DNA of 64,000 nucleotides from Photobacterium salinisoli (GTDB lineage: Bacteria > Pseudomonadota > Gammaproteobacteria > Enterobacterales > Vibrionaceae). Location: NCBI RefSeq assembly GCF_003614885.1, contig NZ_QZMS01000014.1, positions 1-64,000 of the forward strand, given 5' to 3'. Below the pieces are notes generated by a model, which was not told the DNA's origin, made no database searches, and was given only the letters and a program-made list of their open reading frames with translations. Each line of letters begins with the position of its first letter. Position 1 is the first letter of the stretch. Made by a program: the position numbers and the translations under genes. Of the stretch, positions 17,817-26,311 are shown in pieces.

Positions 17817-18890
17817 TCAGTTGTTGTAGTCGTCTTCGTCTTCGTCGCGGTTTTCAATCACCCCGTGTTTTTTCTTCCAGCGTTCCCAGCGCTGAAACGC
17901 CAGTTGCTGCATGTCGGTGCTGGTATCAGCTTCATCGACAATTTCTTCGCCGACCAGGCTCTCGAAAATATCTTCCAGCGTAACCAGCCCCATCACAGTC
18001 CCGTATTCATCGACCACTAGGGCCAGCTGTACCCGTTCTTTCATCAGTTTTTCAAACGCCACCGGCACAGTATCCAGGTTCAACACAACAGGCAGCGGGC
18101 GCATCATATCGCTGAGCAACAGATTACCCTGTCCGCTCTGGCTGGCGGCAAACAGTTCCAGACGGTGAACAAAGCCGAGAATATTGTCTTTGCTGTCCTG
18201 ATAGATTAACGGACGCGAGAAAGGACTGTCTTTGGCCTGGCTCAAAAACTCGTTGATAGACAAACTGCCTTCGACCCGGAACAGGACAGGGCGCGGTGTC
18301 ATGATCTTGCTCACGCTGACATCGCAGAACTGCAGCAGGTTATGCATGATTTTGGACTCTCCTTCAGCCAGTTCACCGGACTCCTTGGCCAGCATGGCCA
18401 TGGCTGAGAGTTCATCACGCAGTTTCGGCGGCTGGTGGCCCCGCGACAAACGCCGGGTGATTTGCTCCGAGACCCAGACGAAAGGACGCAGCAGCCAGAT
18501 CATCCATGCCAGCACACGAGCTGTGAGCGGGGCGAGCTGACGCCAGTAGGTTGCCCCTATGGTTTTGGGGATGATTTCCGACAACAGCAGAATACCGACC
18601 GTGAGCGCTGCTGAGAATACCCCCAGCCACTGACTGCCGAACACCACAGCGGCCTGGGCACCGGCAGTGGCGGCCCCAATGGTGTGGGCTATGGTATTCA
18701 GGGTCAGAATTGACGCCAGTGGGCGGTCTATGTTGCCTTTCATCTCTGCCAGTTTGTCTGCCATGGGATGTTCCTGCTGACGCAGGGTACCTATGTAGCT
18801 GGGAGAAATACTGAGCAGTACCGCTTCCAGCACAGAGCAGATAAAAGAAATACCTATGGCGATTGAGATATAGATGATCAGAAGTAACAT
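17817..18890 (-). CDS. CNNM-domain/CBS-pair membrane protein (HlyC/CorC type)
   Basis: A 357-residue inner-membrane protein. The N-terminal CNNM (DUF21) domain has hydrophobic helices near residues 1-25, 60-85, 90-110 and 125-145, with the conserved SEIIPKTIGA stretch. A CBS pair fills about 195-320 (KIMTPRPVLF, LVVDEYGTVMGLVTLEDIFE). The family is linked to Mg or other divalent cation transport. It lacks the C-terminal CorC transporter-associated domain of longer relatives and ends in an acidic tail with EDEDD. Exact substrate unknown. Confidence 0.83.
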   Translation of the reverse strand: MLLLIIYISIAIGISFICSVLEAVLLSISPSYIGTLRQQEHPMADKLAEMKGNIDRPLASILTLNTIAHTIGAATAGAQAAVVFGSQWLGVFSAALTVGILLLSEIIPKTIGATYWRQLAPLTARVLAWMIWLLRPFVWVSEQITRRLSRGHQPPKLRDELSAMAMLAKESGELAEGESKIMHNLLQFCDVSVSKIMTPRPVLFRVEGSLSINEFLSQAKDSPFSRPLIYQDSKDNILGFVHRLELFAASQSGQGNLLLSDMMRPLPVVLNLDTVPVAFEKLMKERVQLALVVDEYGTVMGLVTLEDIFESLVGEEIVDEADTSTDMQQLAFQRWERWKKKHGVIENRDEDEDDYNN

Positions 18891-19220
18891 GCGTTGGGTG
18901 TGCTCTTAGTGGAATAACCATGACGATACTCAAGTGGCCTCAAATTGCCGAACTATACGGGCCGATACCGCGCTGGCATGAATGCATGCGCTGGACTCAC
19001 GGAACCTAGCTTCTTGAGTTAGTTGAGTATTAATTGGTGCAATATGAAGCAAAAGCAACCAGCGTCTCCTTGAGGATAGTAACAATTTGTGAACTTGCGC
19101 TCAGTTTATGGTTAAAGACCCCGCAGCTAACCGCAGGAAGGCCGACAAACCTTTGCCACATGGGCTTCTTTTGAATTAGAGTGGATAAGTCTGAAGAAAA
19201 AACCTTAGAAGGGAAACCGA
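18891..19220 (+). other. Intergenic region upstream of hupA
   Basis: 330 bases between the divergent CNNM gene and hupA. I see no coding frame with a ribosome site. TTGCCA (19153-19158) could be a -35, but no convincing -10 follows at normal spacing. The hupA Shine-Dalgarno AGAAGGGAA lies just before the ATG. HU genes are usually growth-phase regulated by Fis and CRP; I could not assign sites. Confidence 0.4.
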
Positions 19221-19493
19221 ATGAACAAGACCCAACTGATTGACCTGATTGCTGAACAAGCGGACCTGACTAAAGCGCAAGCAAAAGACGCGCTGGAATC
19301 AACCCTGAGCGGCATCACCGAAGCATTGAAATCCGGTGACCAGGTTCAACTTATTGGCTTTGGCACATTTAAAGTAAACCACCGCGCAGCGCGTACAGGT
19401 CGTAACCCGCAGACTGGTAAAGAAATCCAGATCGCTGCAGCCAACGTACCTGCTTTCGTTGCAGGTAAAGCGCTGAAAGATTCTGTAAAATAA
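19221..19493 (+). CDS. hupA: DNA-binding protein HU-alpha
   Basis: A 90-residue nucleoid protein that bends and compacts DNA as a dimer. It starts [20 protein letters not shown] and has the beta-arm [10 protein letters not shown] and the C-terminal [15 protein letters not shown]. yjaH downstream identifies the alpha (hupA) rather than beta paralogue. A terminator lies four bases past the stop. Confidence 0.96.
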   Translation: MNKTQLIDLIAEQADLTKAQAKDALESTLSGITEALKSGDQVQLIGFGTFKVNHRAARTGRNPQTGKEIQIAAANVPAFVAGKALKDSVK

Positions 19494-19497
19494 TCTT

Positions 19498-19532
19498 AAC
19501 TCCGTCGGGGATCACTTCGGCGGAGTTTTTTT
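19498..19532 (+). terminator. hupA terminator reaching into the yjaH ribosome site
   Basis: AACTCCG (19498-19504) pairs with CGGAGTT (19521-19527), followed by seven T. The only Shine-Dalgarno-like sequence for yjaH, CGGAG, is the 3' arm of this stem. Confidence 0.85.
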
Positions 19533-19536
19533 ATTT

Positions 19537-20208
19537 ATGAAACGAACCTGCCTGATTGCAATAACTTTCCTGCTTTCTGCCTGTGGCAGCTCTGCTTTAT
19601 CACAACACTCACTGTCTCCTTTGGAACGCCTCAGTGGCGGTCAGGTTGTCGGTGATGCGTCGTCACTGTACTGGGTCAACCAGCGTCAGTCGAAACCCGA
19701 GTCGTTGGCTGAAAGGGTCTGGATGGGCAATTACGGTGAGTATCAGACGGATTATCGCTGGCATGACGGGCAACTGCGTGAATTAAAGCGGGCCGGAACA
19801 GCGCTGAAAGACGATAAACGCCAGCCGTTTGAATTGCATGTGCGTTACGATCAGCACGGCGATGCTGTGTTCCAGCGCTATAAAGTCGGCGACACGGTTT
19901 TTCCTTTGTCTGATACCCAGCTGCATCAGCTCAGCCAGCAGGCCGACATGGCTGTGGCGCTGGTCCGAGAGCAGTCTCGAGAAGGATTCCAGCTGGTGCA
20001 GGGAATGTGGGACGGTCAGCGGTTTGTTCACTGTGATGATCAGGCTGAGATGGAGATCAACTGGCAGCAGATTAATGCCCAGCCAGGCTATATCGCGCTG
20101 GTCGGAAAATCTGACGGCCGGGGTAAGGTCACCGCGCAGCAACTCGTGCTGAATCGAACAACCGAGCAGCACTGCCTGACGCCGCCCAGATTACTGGACC
20201 AGTCCTGA
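19537..20208 (+). CDS. yjaH: YjaH-family lipoprotein (DUF1481)
   Basis: A 223-residue exported protein of unknown function, the downstream neighbour of hupA also in E. coli. The N-terminus MKRTCLIAITFLLSACGSS has a positively charged start, hydrophobic core and lipobox LSAC, so it should be lipid-modified at Cys16. The rest is soluble with no membrane helix. It starts four bases after the T run of the hupA terminator, so expression probably relies on read-through. Confidence 0.82.
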   Translation: MKRTCLIAITFLLSACGSSALSQHSLSPLERLSGGQVVGDASSLYWVNQRQSKPESLAERVWMGNYGEYQTDYRWHDGQLRELKRAGTALKDDKRQPFELHVRYDQHGDAVFQRYKVGDTVFPLSDTQLHQLSQQADMAVALVREQSREGFQLVQGMWDGQRFVHCDDQAEMEINWQQINAQPGYIALVGKSDGRGKVTAQQLVLNRTTEQHCLTPPRLLDQS

Positions 20209-20245
20209 CGCAATGTGAATGAAAGATAAGCGGATAACAACCAAT

Positions 20246-20269
20246 AAGGCGCCTTTCGGCGCCTTATTA
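20246..20269. terminator. Bidirectional terminator between yjaH and purD
   Basis: AAGGCGCC (20246-20253), loop TTTC, GGCGCCTT (20258-20265), then ATTATTAT. It serves the convergent ends of yjaH (+) and purHD (-). Confidence 0.75.
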
Positions 20270-20294
20270 TTATGGGGTATTGGCTGCTGCCGGG

Positions 20295-21581
20295 TCAGCC
20301 CTGTTCACGGGCAATGGCGCGGTAGCCAATGTCATCGCGGAAGAAAACACCGTTCCAGCTGATTTGTTTTGCCAGCGCATAAGCCCGTTGCTGCGCATCA
20401 GACACTGTGTCGCCCATCGCAGTGGCACATAACACGCGGCCGCCATTGGTTACCACGGCTCCGTCTTTGCTGGCAGTACCGGCATGGAAGACCTTCTGCG
20501 CATCGCCGTCCTGCTGAGGCAGACCGGAAATCACATCCCCTTTGTTGTAGTCGCCCGGATAACCGCCGGCAGCCAGTACCACGCCAATCGCCGCACGCGG
20601 ATCCCACTGAGAGTCCACAGTATCCAGTTTGCCATCAACAGCCGCCAGACACAGCTCAACCAGATCTGACTGCAGGCGCAGCATAATCGGCTGGGTTTCC
20701 GGGTCGCCGAAGCGGCAGTTATACTCAATCACTTTCGGCGTGCCGTCAGCCATGATCATCAGACCAGCATACAGAAAGCCTGTATAGGGATTGCCTTCGG
20801 CCGCCATGCCGCGCACGGTAGGAACAATTACTTCGTCCATCACGCGCTGGTGGATTTCCTGAGTTACCACAGGAGCCGGAGAGTAAGCGCCCATGCCGCC
20901 GGTATTGGGACCTGTGTCGCCGTTGCCAACGCGTTTGTGATCCTGACTGGTTGCCATCGGCAGTATATGCTCACCATCTACCATCACAATGAAGCTGGCT
21001 TCTTCGCCGTCGAGGAATTCTTCAATGACAACGCGGTGACCGGCTTCGCCAAAGGCATTACCTGCCAGCATGTCGCGCACAGCCGCTTCGGCTTCGTCCA
21101 ATGTCATGGCTACGATCACGCCTTTACCGGCCGCCAGGCCATCGGCTTTGACTACAATCGGAGCGCCTTTTTCTTTCAGGTAAGCCAGTGCCGGCTCGAT
21201 CTCAGTAAAGTTCTGGTATTCCGCGGTAGGGATCTGATGGCGGGCCAGGAAATCTTTGGTGAAGGCTTTGGAGCCTTCCAACTGGGCGGCGGCCTGAGTC
21301 GGACCAAAAATCGGCAGTCCGGCTGCACGGAATGCGTCAACCACGCCAATCACCAGGGGTGCTTCCGGGCCAACAATGGTCAGGCCGATCTGCTGCTCTT
21401 TGGCAAAAGCCACCAGTGCTGCGGTGTCTTCGACGCCAATCGCGACATTTTCCAGCTTAGGTTCCAGAGCAGTACCGGCATTGCCCGGTGCCACGAAGAC
21501 TTTTTCTACCTGTGCAGACTGAGCCGCTTTCCAGCCCAGGGCGTGCTCGCGGCCGCCGTTACCAATGACAAGAACTTTCAT
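20295..21581 (-). CDS. purD: Phosphoribosylamine-glycine ligase
   Basis: PurD makes glycinamide ribonucleotide from phosphoribosylamine, glycine and ATP, the second step of purine synthesis. It has 428 residues, the usual length. It opens [18 protein letters not shown]. The ATP-grasp core includes [18 protein letters not shown], and GFLYAGLMI and [12 protein letters not shown] are near the metal-binding end. It follows purH on the same strand with a 95-base gap that holds a hairpin, giving the usual purHD operon. Confidence 0.97.
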   Translation of the reverse strand: MKVLVIGNGGREHALGWKAAQSAQVEKVFVAPGNAGTALEPKLENVAIGVEDTAALVAFAKEQQIGLTIVGPEAPLVIGVVDAFRAAGLPIFGPTQAAAQLEGSKAFTKDFLARHQIPTAEYQNFTEIEPALAYLKEKGAPIVVKADGLAAGKGVIVAMTLDEAEAAVRDMLAGNAFGEAGHRVVIEEFLDGEEASFIVMVDGEHILPMATSQDHKRVGNGDTGPNTGGMGAYSPAPVVTQEIHQRVMDEVIVPTVRGMAAEGNPYTGFLYAGLMIMADGTPKVIEYNCRFGDPETQPIMLRLQSDLVELCLAAVDGKLDTVDSQWDPRAAIGVVLAAGGYPGDYNKGDVISGLPQQDGDAQKVFHAGTASKDGAVVTNGGRVLCATAMGDTVSDAQQRAYALAKQISWNGVFFRDDIGYRAIAREQG

Positions 21582-21612
21582 GCTAAATCCTTTACCTCGT
21601 TAGATGGAGGAA

Positions 21613-21635
21613 AGCCCCTGATAAGATCAGGGGCT
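21613..21635 (-). other. Hairpin in the purH-purD gap
   Basis: AGCCCCTGAT (21613-21622) and ATCAGGGGCT (21626-21635) form a perfect ten-pair stem with a three-base loop. No T run follows on the minus strand, so it is more likely an mRNA-stability or processing element than a terminator. Confidence 0.6.
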
Positions 21636-21676
21636 GATATACGCAGGAAGACGCCACACAGACGCCCTCCAAAATA

Positions 21677-23269
21677 TTAGTGACGGAAGTGACGCATGCC
21701 CGTGAAGACCATGGCCATGCCGTGCTCATCGGCAGCGGCAATCACTTCTTCATCACGCATTGAACCGCCCGGCTGAATCACACAGGTGATCCCGGCTTCT
21801 GCAGCTGCATCAATACCATCGCGGAACGGGAAGAAGGCATCCGATGCCATCACACTGCCGGCGACTTCCAGATTTTCATCCGCCGCTTTGATGCCTGCAA
21901 TTTTGGCAGAATAAACGCGGCTCATCTGACCGGCACCCACACCGATAGTCATGTTGCCTTTGGCATACACGATCGCATTGGATTTCACGTATTTTGCCAC
22001 TTTCCAGCAGAACAGGGCATCACGCAGTTCTTCTTCGGTCGGCTGGCGCTGGGTAACCACTTTGAGGTCATCCAGGCCGACCATGCCTTGATCGCGATCC
22101 TGCACCAGCAGACCGCCGTTGACGCGTTTGACGTCGAAACCTGTGGTTTTGCTGTGCCATTGGCCACATTCGAGCAGACGGACGTTTTGCTTGGCAGACA
22201 CCACTTCAGCCGCTTCGGCGCTGACGCTTGGTGCAATAATCACTTCGACGAACTGGCGCTCAACAATGGCTTTCGCGGTGTCGGCATCCAGCTCACCGTT
22301 GAAGGCAATGATACCGCCAAACGCTGATGTCGGGTCGGTTTTATAAGCGCGATCATACGCTTCCAGCAGGTTAGCACCCAGTGCCACACCACAAGGGTTG
22401 GCGTGCTTGACGATCACACAGGCTGGCTGGTCGAATTCTTTGACACACTCCAGCGCGGCATCGGTATCGGCGATATTGTTGTAAGACAGTGCTTTGCCCT
22501 GCAACTGACGTGCCGTGGCGACGGAAGCTTCTTCAGGCTGTGCTTCGACGTAGAAAGCGGCGTCCTGATGGCTGTTTTCGCCATAGCGCATGTCTTGTTT
22601 CTTGATGAACTGCTGGTTGAAGGTGCGCGGGAATTTGGACGTATCGTCGCCTTCTTTGTTGTCACCGTAAGACGGTACCATAGTACCGAAATAGTTGGCG
22701 ATCATACCGTCGTAGGCGGCTGTGTGCTCGAAGGCGGCAATGGCCAGATCAAAACGGGTGGCGTGGGTCAGTGAGCCGTTGTTGTCCGCCATTTCGGCCA
22801 GCACGCGATCATAATCGTGCGCATTGACGACTATAGTGACGTCTTTGTGGTTTTTGGCAGCACTGCGTACCATAGTCGGGCCACCGATGTCGATGTTCTC
22901 AACGGCGTCTTCCAGCGTACATCCGGCTTTGGCGACTGTCGCCGCGAACGGATAGAGGTTAACCACTACCATATCGATAGGTGCAATGCCGTGCTCAGCC
23001 ATGATCGCATCGTCCTGGCCACGTCGGCCCAGTACGCCGCCATGCACTTTCGGGTGCAGGGTTTTAACACGGCCATCCATCATTTCCGGAAAGCCCGTGT
23101 AGTCGGAGACTTCAGTCACCTGAATACCCTGATCAGCCAGCAGGCGGGCAGTACCACCGGTGGACAGGATATCGACGCCACGGTTGGCAAGAGCTTGTGC
23201 GAATTCAACAATTCCCGTTTTGTCTGATACGCTGATCAGAGCACGGCGAATAGGACGAGCGTTTTCCAT
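21677..23269 (-). CDS. purH: Bifunctional AICAR transformylase / IMP cyclohydrolase
   Basis: PurH carries out the last two steps of IMP synthesis. From ATG 23269 it has 530 residues, starting [19 protein letters not shown]; the upstream ATG at 23278 directly abuts the AAAGAG ribosome site and is less likely. The N-terminal MGS-like cyclohydrolase domain (about 1-195) has [11 protein letters not shown]. The transformylase domain carries KHANPCGVA, with the catalytic Lys-His, near residue 265. It is controlled by a PurR-type operator 140 bases upstream. Confidence 0.97.
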   Translation of the reverse strand: MENARPIRRALISVSDKTGIVEFAQALANRGVDILSTGGTARLLADQGIQVTEVSDYTGFPEMMDGRVKTLHPKVHGGVLGRRGQDDAIMAEHGIAPIDMVVVNLYPFAATVAKAGCTLEDAVENIDIGGPTMVRSAAKNHKDVTIVVNAHDYDRVLAEMADNNGSLTHATRFDLAIAAFEHTAAYDGMIANYFGTMVPSYGDNKEGDDTSKFPRTFNQQFIKKQDMRYGENSHQDAAFYVEAQPEEASVATARQLQGKALSYNNIADTDAALECVKEFDQPACVIVKHANPCGVALGANLLEAYDRAYKTDPTSAFGGIIAFNGELDADTAKAIVERQFVEVIIAPSVSAEAAEVVSAKQNVRLLECGQWHSKTTGFDVKRVNGGLLVQDRDQGMVGLDDLKVVTQRQPTEEELRDALFCWKVAKYVKSNAIVYAKGNMTIGVGAGQMSRVYSAKIAGIKAADENLEVAGSVMASDAFFPFRDGIDAAAEAGITCVIQPGGSMRDEEVIAAADEHGMAMVFTGMRHFRH

Positions 23270-23298
23270 TGCTACCATCTCTTTGATTGCGGTGAATT

Positions 23299-23344
23299 AT
23301 TTGCCAAAAGCTGACCTGTTATACTGAGGTTGCCTTTGGCAAAT
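23299..23344 (-). other. Long hairpin in the purH 5' leader
   Basis: On the purH transcript, ATTTGCCAAA pairs with TTTGGCAAAT. Inside, GGC pairs with GCT (one G-U) and ACCT with AGGT, closed by a nine-base loop. That is about 17 pairs with a 1x2 internal loop, about 37 bases after the predicted start and 30 before the ATG. No T run follows, so it is not an intrinsic terminator. Confidence 0.6.
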
Positions 23345-23387
23345 AGCCTCATCCGTCAGGCGGGATGGGAATTGCGTAATGGCGCGT

Positions 23388-23425
23388 ATTTTACATGATT
23401 CCCTGCATTGCGCAAACGTTTGCCT
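23388..23425 (-). promoter_or_regulatory. purH promoter with overlapping PurR operator
   Basis: Read on the minus strand: -35 TTTGCG (23416-23411), 17 bases, -10 TAAAAT (23393-23388). The -35 lies inside GCGCAAACGTTTGCCT (23410-23425), whose core GCAAACGTTTGC is a perfect palindrome and matches the PurR box. Purine-dependent repression by blocking the -35 is inferred. The box is also 65 bases upstream of the divergent zntR start. Confidence 0.85.
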
Positions 23426-23489
23426 TGGGGTGAAAGTGACCAGCTGCGAGCCCTGTGCAGGGAGAGGTGATAAGGATCATGAGGTTATT

Positions 23490-23906
23490 ATGGCTAGGTA
23501 CTTGATAGGACAACTGGCAAAGCTCTGTGAGGTCAGCAGTGATACCTTGCGCTTTTACGAAAAGAATGGCCTGCTGATCCCCGGCGAGCGCAGCGAAAGC
23601 GGCTACCGGCTCTACAGCGACGACGATGTTTCTCGTATCCGGTTTATTCTGCGGGCCAAATCCATTGGTCTGAGTCTGGAGGAGATCCGGGAACTGCTGG
23701 CGATACGGGTTGAAGCCGACCTGCACAGTTGCGCGGAAGTGAAAGCCATCACTCAGGCCAAATTAGACGACATTGACAGCAAGCTGGCGGAATTACAGCG
23801 AATACGGCGGGCATTGAAGCGTTTGAATGATGCCTGCTGCGGCGAGGCCGATGACGATGCCAGCCACTGTTCAATCCTGGAAGCGCTGGCCGATGAACAG
23901 TCCTGA
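23490..23906 (+). CDS. zntR: Zn(II)-responsive MerR-family regulator ZntR
   Basis: A 138-residue MerR-type activator that in E. coli turns on the zinc exporter zntA. The start is ATG 23490 (MARYLIGQLAKLCEVSSDT). The winged HTH covers about 1-70 with TLRFYEKNGLL and GYRLYSDDDV. Zinc ligands correspond to Cys in DLHSCAEVK, to NDACCG, and to ASHCSILEAL at the C-terminus. A coiled coil links the two parts. The target zntA is not in this window. It diverges from purH. Confidence 0.88.
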   Translation: MARYLIGQLAKLCEVSSDTLRFYEKNGLLIPGERSESGYRLYSDDDVSRIRFILRAKSIGLSLEEIRELLAIRVEADLHSCAEVKAITQAKLDDIDSKLAELQRIRRALKRLNDACCGEADDDASHCSILEALADEQS

Positions 23907-24010
23907 CTGAGGCCTCAGCAAGCGCTGAGAAAGGTGTATGCGACCGTAATAATCTGTGATAGCGTGATGGGTTTCCAATGCCCGAAAATAAGAACAGGAT
24001 AAGGATTATC

Positions 24011-24292
24011 ATGCTGAATACTAACGAATATTTTGATGGAAATGTAAAGTCTATTGGTTTCGAAGCCGAAGGTGCGCGCAGCAGTGTCGGTGTAATGCTT
24101 CCGGGGTCTTATACTTTTTCAACGGCTGCGCCAGAGCGCATGACGGTTGTGAAAGGGGCGATTTCGGTCAAGTTGCCGGGCCATGTTGATTGGGAAACCT
24201 ACAATGCCGGTGATGATTTTGAAGTCCCGGGTGATGCCTCATTTGATGTCAAGATTGCAGAAACAACTGCTTATCTTTGTGATTACCTGTAA
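24011..24292 (+). CDS. ppnP: Pyrimidine/purine nucleoside phosphorylase PpnP
   Basis: A 93-residue single-domain cupin (former DUF1255/YaiE) that phosphorolyses several nucleosides to base and ribose-1-phosphate. From ATG 24011 it begins MLNTNEYFDGNVKSIGF and includes GSYTFSTAAPERMTVVKGA and the ending TAYLCDYL. AAGGA at 24001 precedes the start. A longer frame from 23978 is not supported. A terminator follows 16 bases after the stop. Confidence 0.92.
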   Translation: MLNTNEYFDGNVKSIGFEAEGARSSVGVMLPGSYTFSTAAPERMTVVKGAISVKLPGHVDWETYNAGDDFEVPGDASFDVKIAETTAYLCDYL

Positions 24293-24308
24293 TTTACAAT
24301 GATACCCG

Positions 24309-24333
24309 CCAGCTGGGCATACCAGCTGGTTTT
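24309..24333 (+). terminator. Terminator after ppnP
   Basis: CCAGCTGG, loop GCATA, CCAGCTGG, then TTTT. Each arm is itself a palindrome, so the sequence is also a direct repeat. Confidence 0.75.
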
Positions 24334-24513
24334 CCTGCCCGATCTTTCCTTCCGTAGCACTTTTTATCTGCCACTTTTAATCAAATCCAGCACGCACTGC
24401 GCCTGAATGCGGGCGAGTGAGCTTATGGTGGGCTGCGACAGAGTCCGGAGCGGGCGACGAGTCGCTGTTGATGCTGTTTGCCATCAGGCAGGGCAGGGGC
24501 AACCGGACGGGAT

Positions 24514-25044
24514 TTAAAACGGGCTGTCTTTGTTCAGGGAAGTGGCAATGCCGGAAATGGCCAGTGCCAGAGTGGATTTGACTACCTGCTCCTGACGAGC
24601 CGTCTGCATCTGATAGAAAGCAAGATCGATGTCTTCAGTGATCGGGGCCATGTCCAGCTGGGCTATCCCCATCACATTGGCCTGATGAAGCGCCTTAATT
24701 TCTTTGATAATTTTAGGATCGGTAAACTGGTATTCGGTCACATCACGGTTGAGCATATCTTTGATATGCAGGCAGCGTTCAATATCCTGATAGACAGGCT
24801 GGGCAATCACCCCCAAGCCGTACAGCAGCTTAAGGCGTACGCTGAGCTCCCCTAACGGGCCTGTGTCGTGCAGCAGCGGCTCCACCACAGATTTCACCGC
24901 AAAGTCGTCTTTGCGGAAAATTCGCTGGATGAGCGCATCGACGGCTTCTTCCAAGATATCCACAGAGGTAATAAAAAAGCCGCGTACTGTAGTGGCCTCG
25001 TTCAGGCGTTCAATTATGTCAGCTTCGTGTTCACTGGGTGCCAT
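24514..25044 (-). CDS. mtlR: Mannitol operon repressor MtlR
   Basis: MtlR, 176 residues here, limits expression of the mannitol operon; it lacks a classical DNA-binding domain. It shows the family stretches RGFFITSVDILEEAVDALI, LHDTGPLGELSVRLKLLYGLG and IERCLHIKDMLNR. It is the last gene of the mtlA-mtlD-mtlR operon, 55 bases after mtlD. The gap includes a stable hairpin without a T run. Confidence 0.92.
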   Translation of the reverse strand: MAPSEHEADIIERLNEATTVRGFFITSVDILEEAVDALIQRIFRKDDFAVKSVVEPLLHDTGPLGELSVRLKLLYGLGVIAQPVYQDIERCLHIKDMLNRDVTEYQFTDPKIIKEIKALHQANVMGIAQLDMAPITEDIDLAFYQMQTARQEQVVKSTLALAISGIATSLNKDSPF

Positions 25045-25072
25045 GGATTCGTCTTCTCTTTGTGCTGCAAAG

Positions 25073-25092
25073 GCGGGGAGCGAACTCCCCGC
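25073..25092 (-). other. Hairpin in the mtlD-mtlR gap
   Basis: GCGGGGAG, loop CGAA, CTCCCCGC: a perfect eight-pair stem. With no T run it may set the relative level of mtlR by pausing or RNA stability. Confidence 0.55.
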
Positions 25093-25099
25093 AAGGTGA

Positions 25100-26248
25100 T
25101 CAGGTCAGCGTCTGATAGCAATGCTCTATGTCACGGGCTACCTCGCTGTCAGCGTCCAGACCCGTGTATTGGGCCAGAGTCCGGCGGACCCCTTTATCGT
25201 GTAAAGTCTGCTGCAGTTCCACTGCCTGCGGATCGGTATCATTCACATACGTCAACGCCGCCGCTATGCCTTTGATCAGCATACGATTGTCAGTACCGTA
25301 CTCCAGGGTGCCCAGCAGGGGTTTGATCAATCTGTCGTTGCTGCCCAGCTTGCGCAGCGGCTGGCGGCCAACCCTGTCAATCTCATCGCGCAGGAAGGGA
25401 TTGGCAAAACGGGTCAGGATTTTTTCGATGTAAGCATAATGCTGTTCACGATCAAAGCCATAACGACGAATAAGCACTTCACCGCTTTCCCGCATCGCGG
25501 TTCTGACCTGCCCGCGAATCTCCTCATCTTCTATCGCGTCGCGGATCGTCTGGTAACCTTTCAGTGCGCCCAGATAGGCGGTAATGATATGGCCTGTATT
25601 GAGGGTAAACAACTTCCGCTCGACAAATGCCATCAGGTTATCTGTGGTTTCCATCCCGGCAATGTGGGGAATCTCGCCTTTGAACTGTTGCTGGTCGACA
25701 ATCCATTCACTGAAGCTTTCTACTGTGACTTCCAGGGGATCATCGTTGGCGGCTTCAGCGGGAGGCACAATGCGGTCCACGGCCGAATCGACAAAGCCGA
25801 CATACTGATCCGCCAGCAAGCGGTGTGCAGGCGTCAGCTGCTTATAGACCTCTTCTTTCAGGTGCGTGGTGCCCCGTACCATGTTTTCACAGGCGATGAT
25901 ATTGAGCGGCTGGGTGTTACCCGCTTCAAACCGTTTGGCCAGCCCGCTCGCGATGGTACTGGCAATTTTATCCAGCACCGCAGGGCCAACGGCTGTGGTG
26001 ATCAGATCGGTATGCACTATCTGATTGATCACGTCTTGCCCGGCGGCGTTCACTGCTGTGATATGGCTGACGGTATCCAGATGACAGTCGTTACCCACTA
26101 CTTTGACATTGTAAGACTGCGCATGGCTGAGCTGATCGATCAACGGCTCGTTTACGTCGGCAAAAGTGACGTTAACCTCGGCATCTGCCAGTACTTTACC
26201 AATAAAACCCCGGCCGATATTGCCAGCGCCAAAATGAACTGCTTTCAT
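25100..26248 (-). CDS. mtlD: Mannitol-1-phosphate 5-dehydrogenase
   Basis: MtlD oxidises mannitol-1-phosphate to fructose-6-phosphate with NAD. From ATG 26248 it is 382 residues, the E. coli length, starting [20 protein letters not shown] with the Rossmann glycines. [13 protein letters not shown] and [12 protein letters not shown] are typical of the polyol dehydrogenase family, and the catalytic Lys region [11 protein letters not shown] is present. It lies 63 bases downstream of mtlA. The longer frame from 26305 lacks a ribosome site. Confidence 0.96.
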   Translation of the reverse strand: MKAVHFGAGNIGRGFIGKVLADAEVNVTFADVNEPLIDQLSHAQSYNVKVVGNDCHLDTVSHITAVNAAGQDVINQIVHTDLITTAVGPAVLDKIASTIASGLAKRFEAGNTQPLNIIACENMVRGTTHLKEEVYKQLTPAHRLLADQYVGFVDSAVDRIVPPAEAANDDPLEVTVESFSEWIVDQQQFKGEIPHIAGMETTDNLMAFVERKLFTLNTGHIITAYLGALKGYQTIRDAIEDEEIRGQVRTAMRESGEVLIRRYGFDREQHYAYIEKILTRFANPFLRDEIDRVGRQPLRKLGSNDRLIKPLLGTLEYGTDNRMLIKGIAAALTYVNDTDPQAVELQQTLHDKGVRRTLAQYTGLDADSEVARDIEHCYQTLT

Positions 26249-26311
26249 GATGATGACTACCTTAAGTTTGTGAGAGGCCGCGCTGGGCGGCCCCGGTATC
26301 TGCACTGGCGG

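Noticed and set aside
20850..21680. 276-codon plus-strand frame opposite purD
   Set aside because: Shadow of purD codon use, with no family resemblance.
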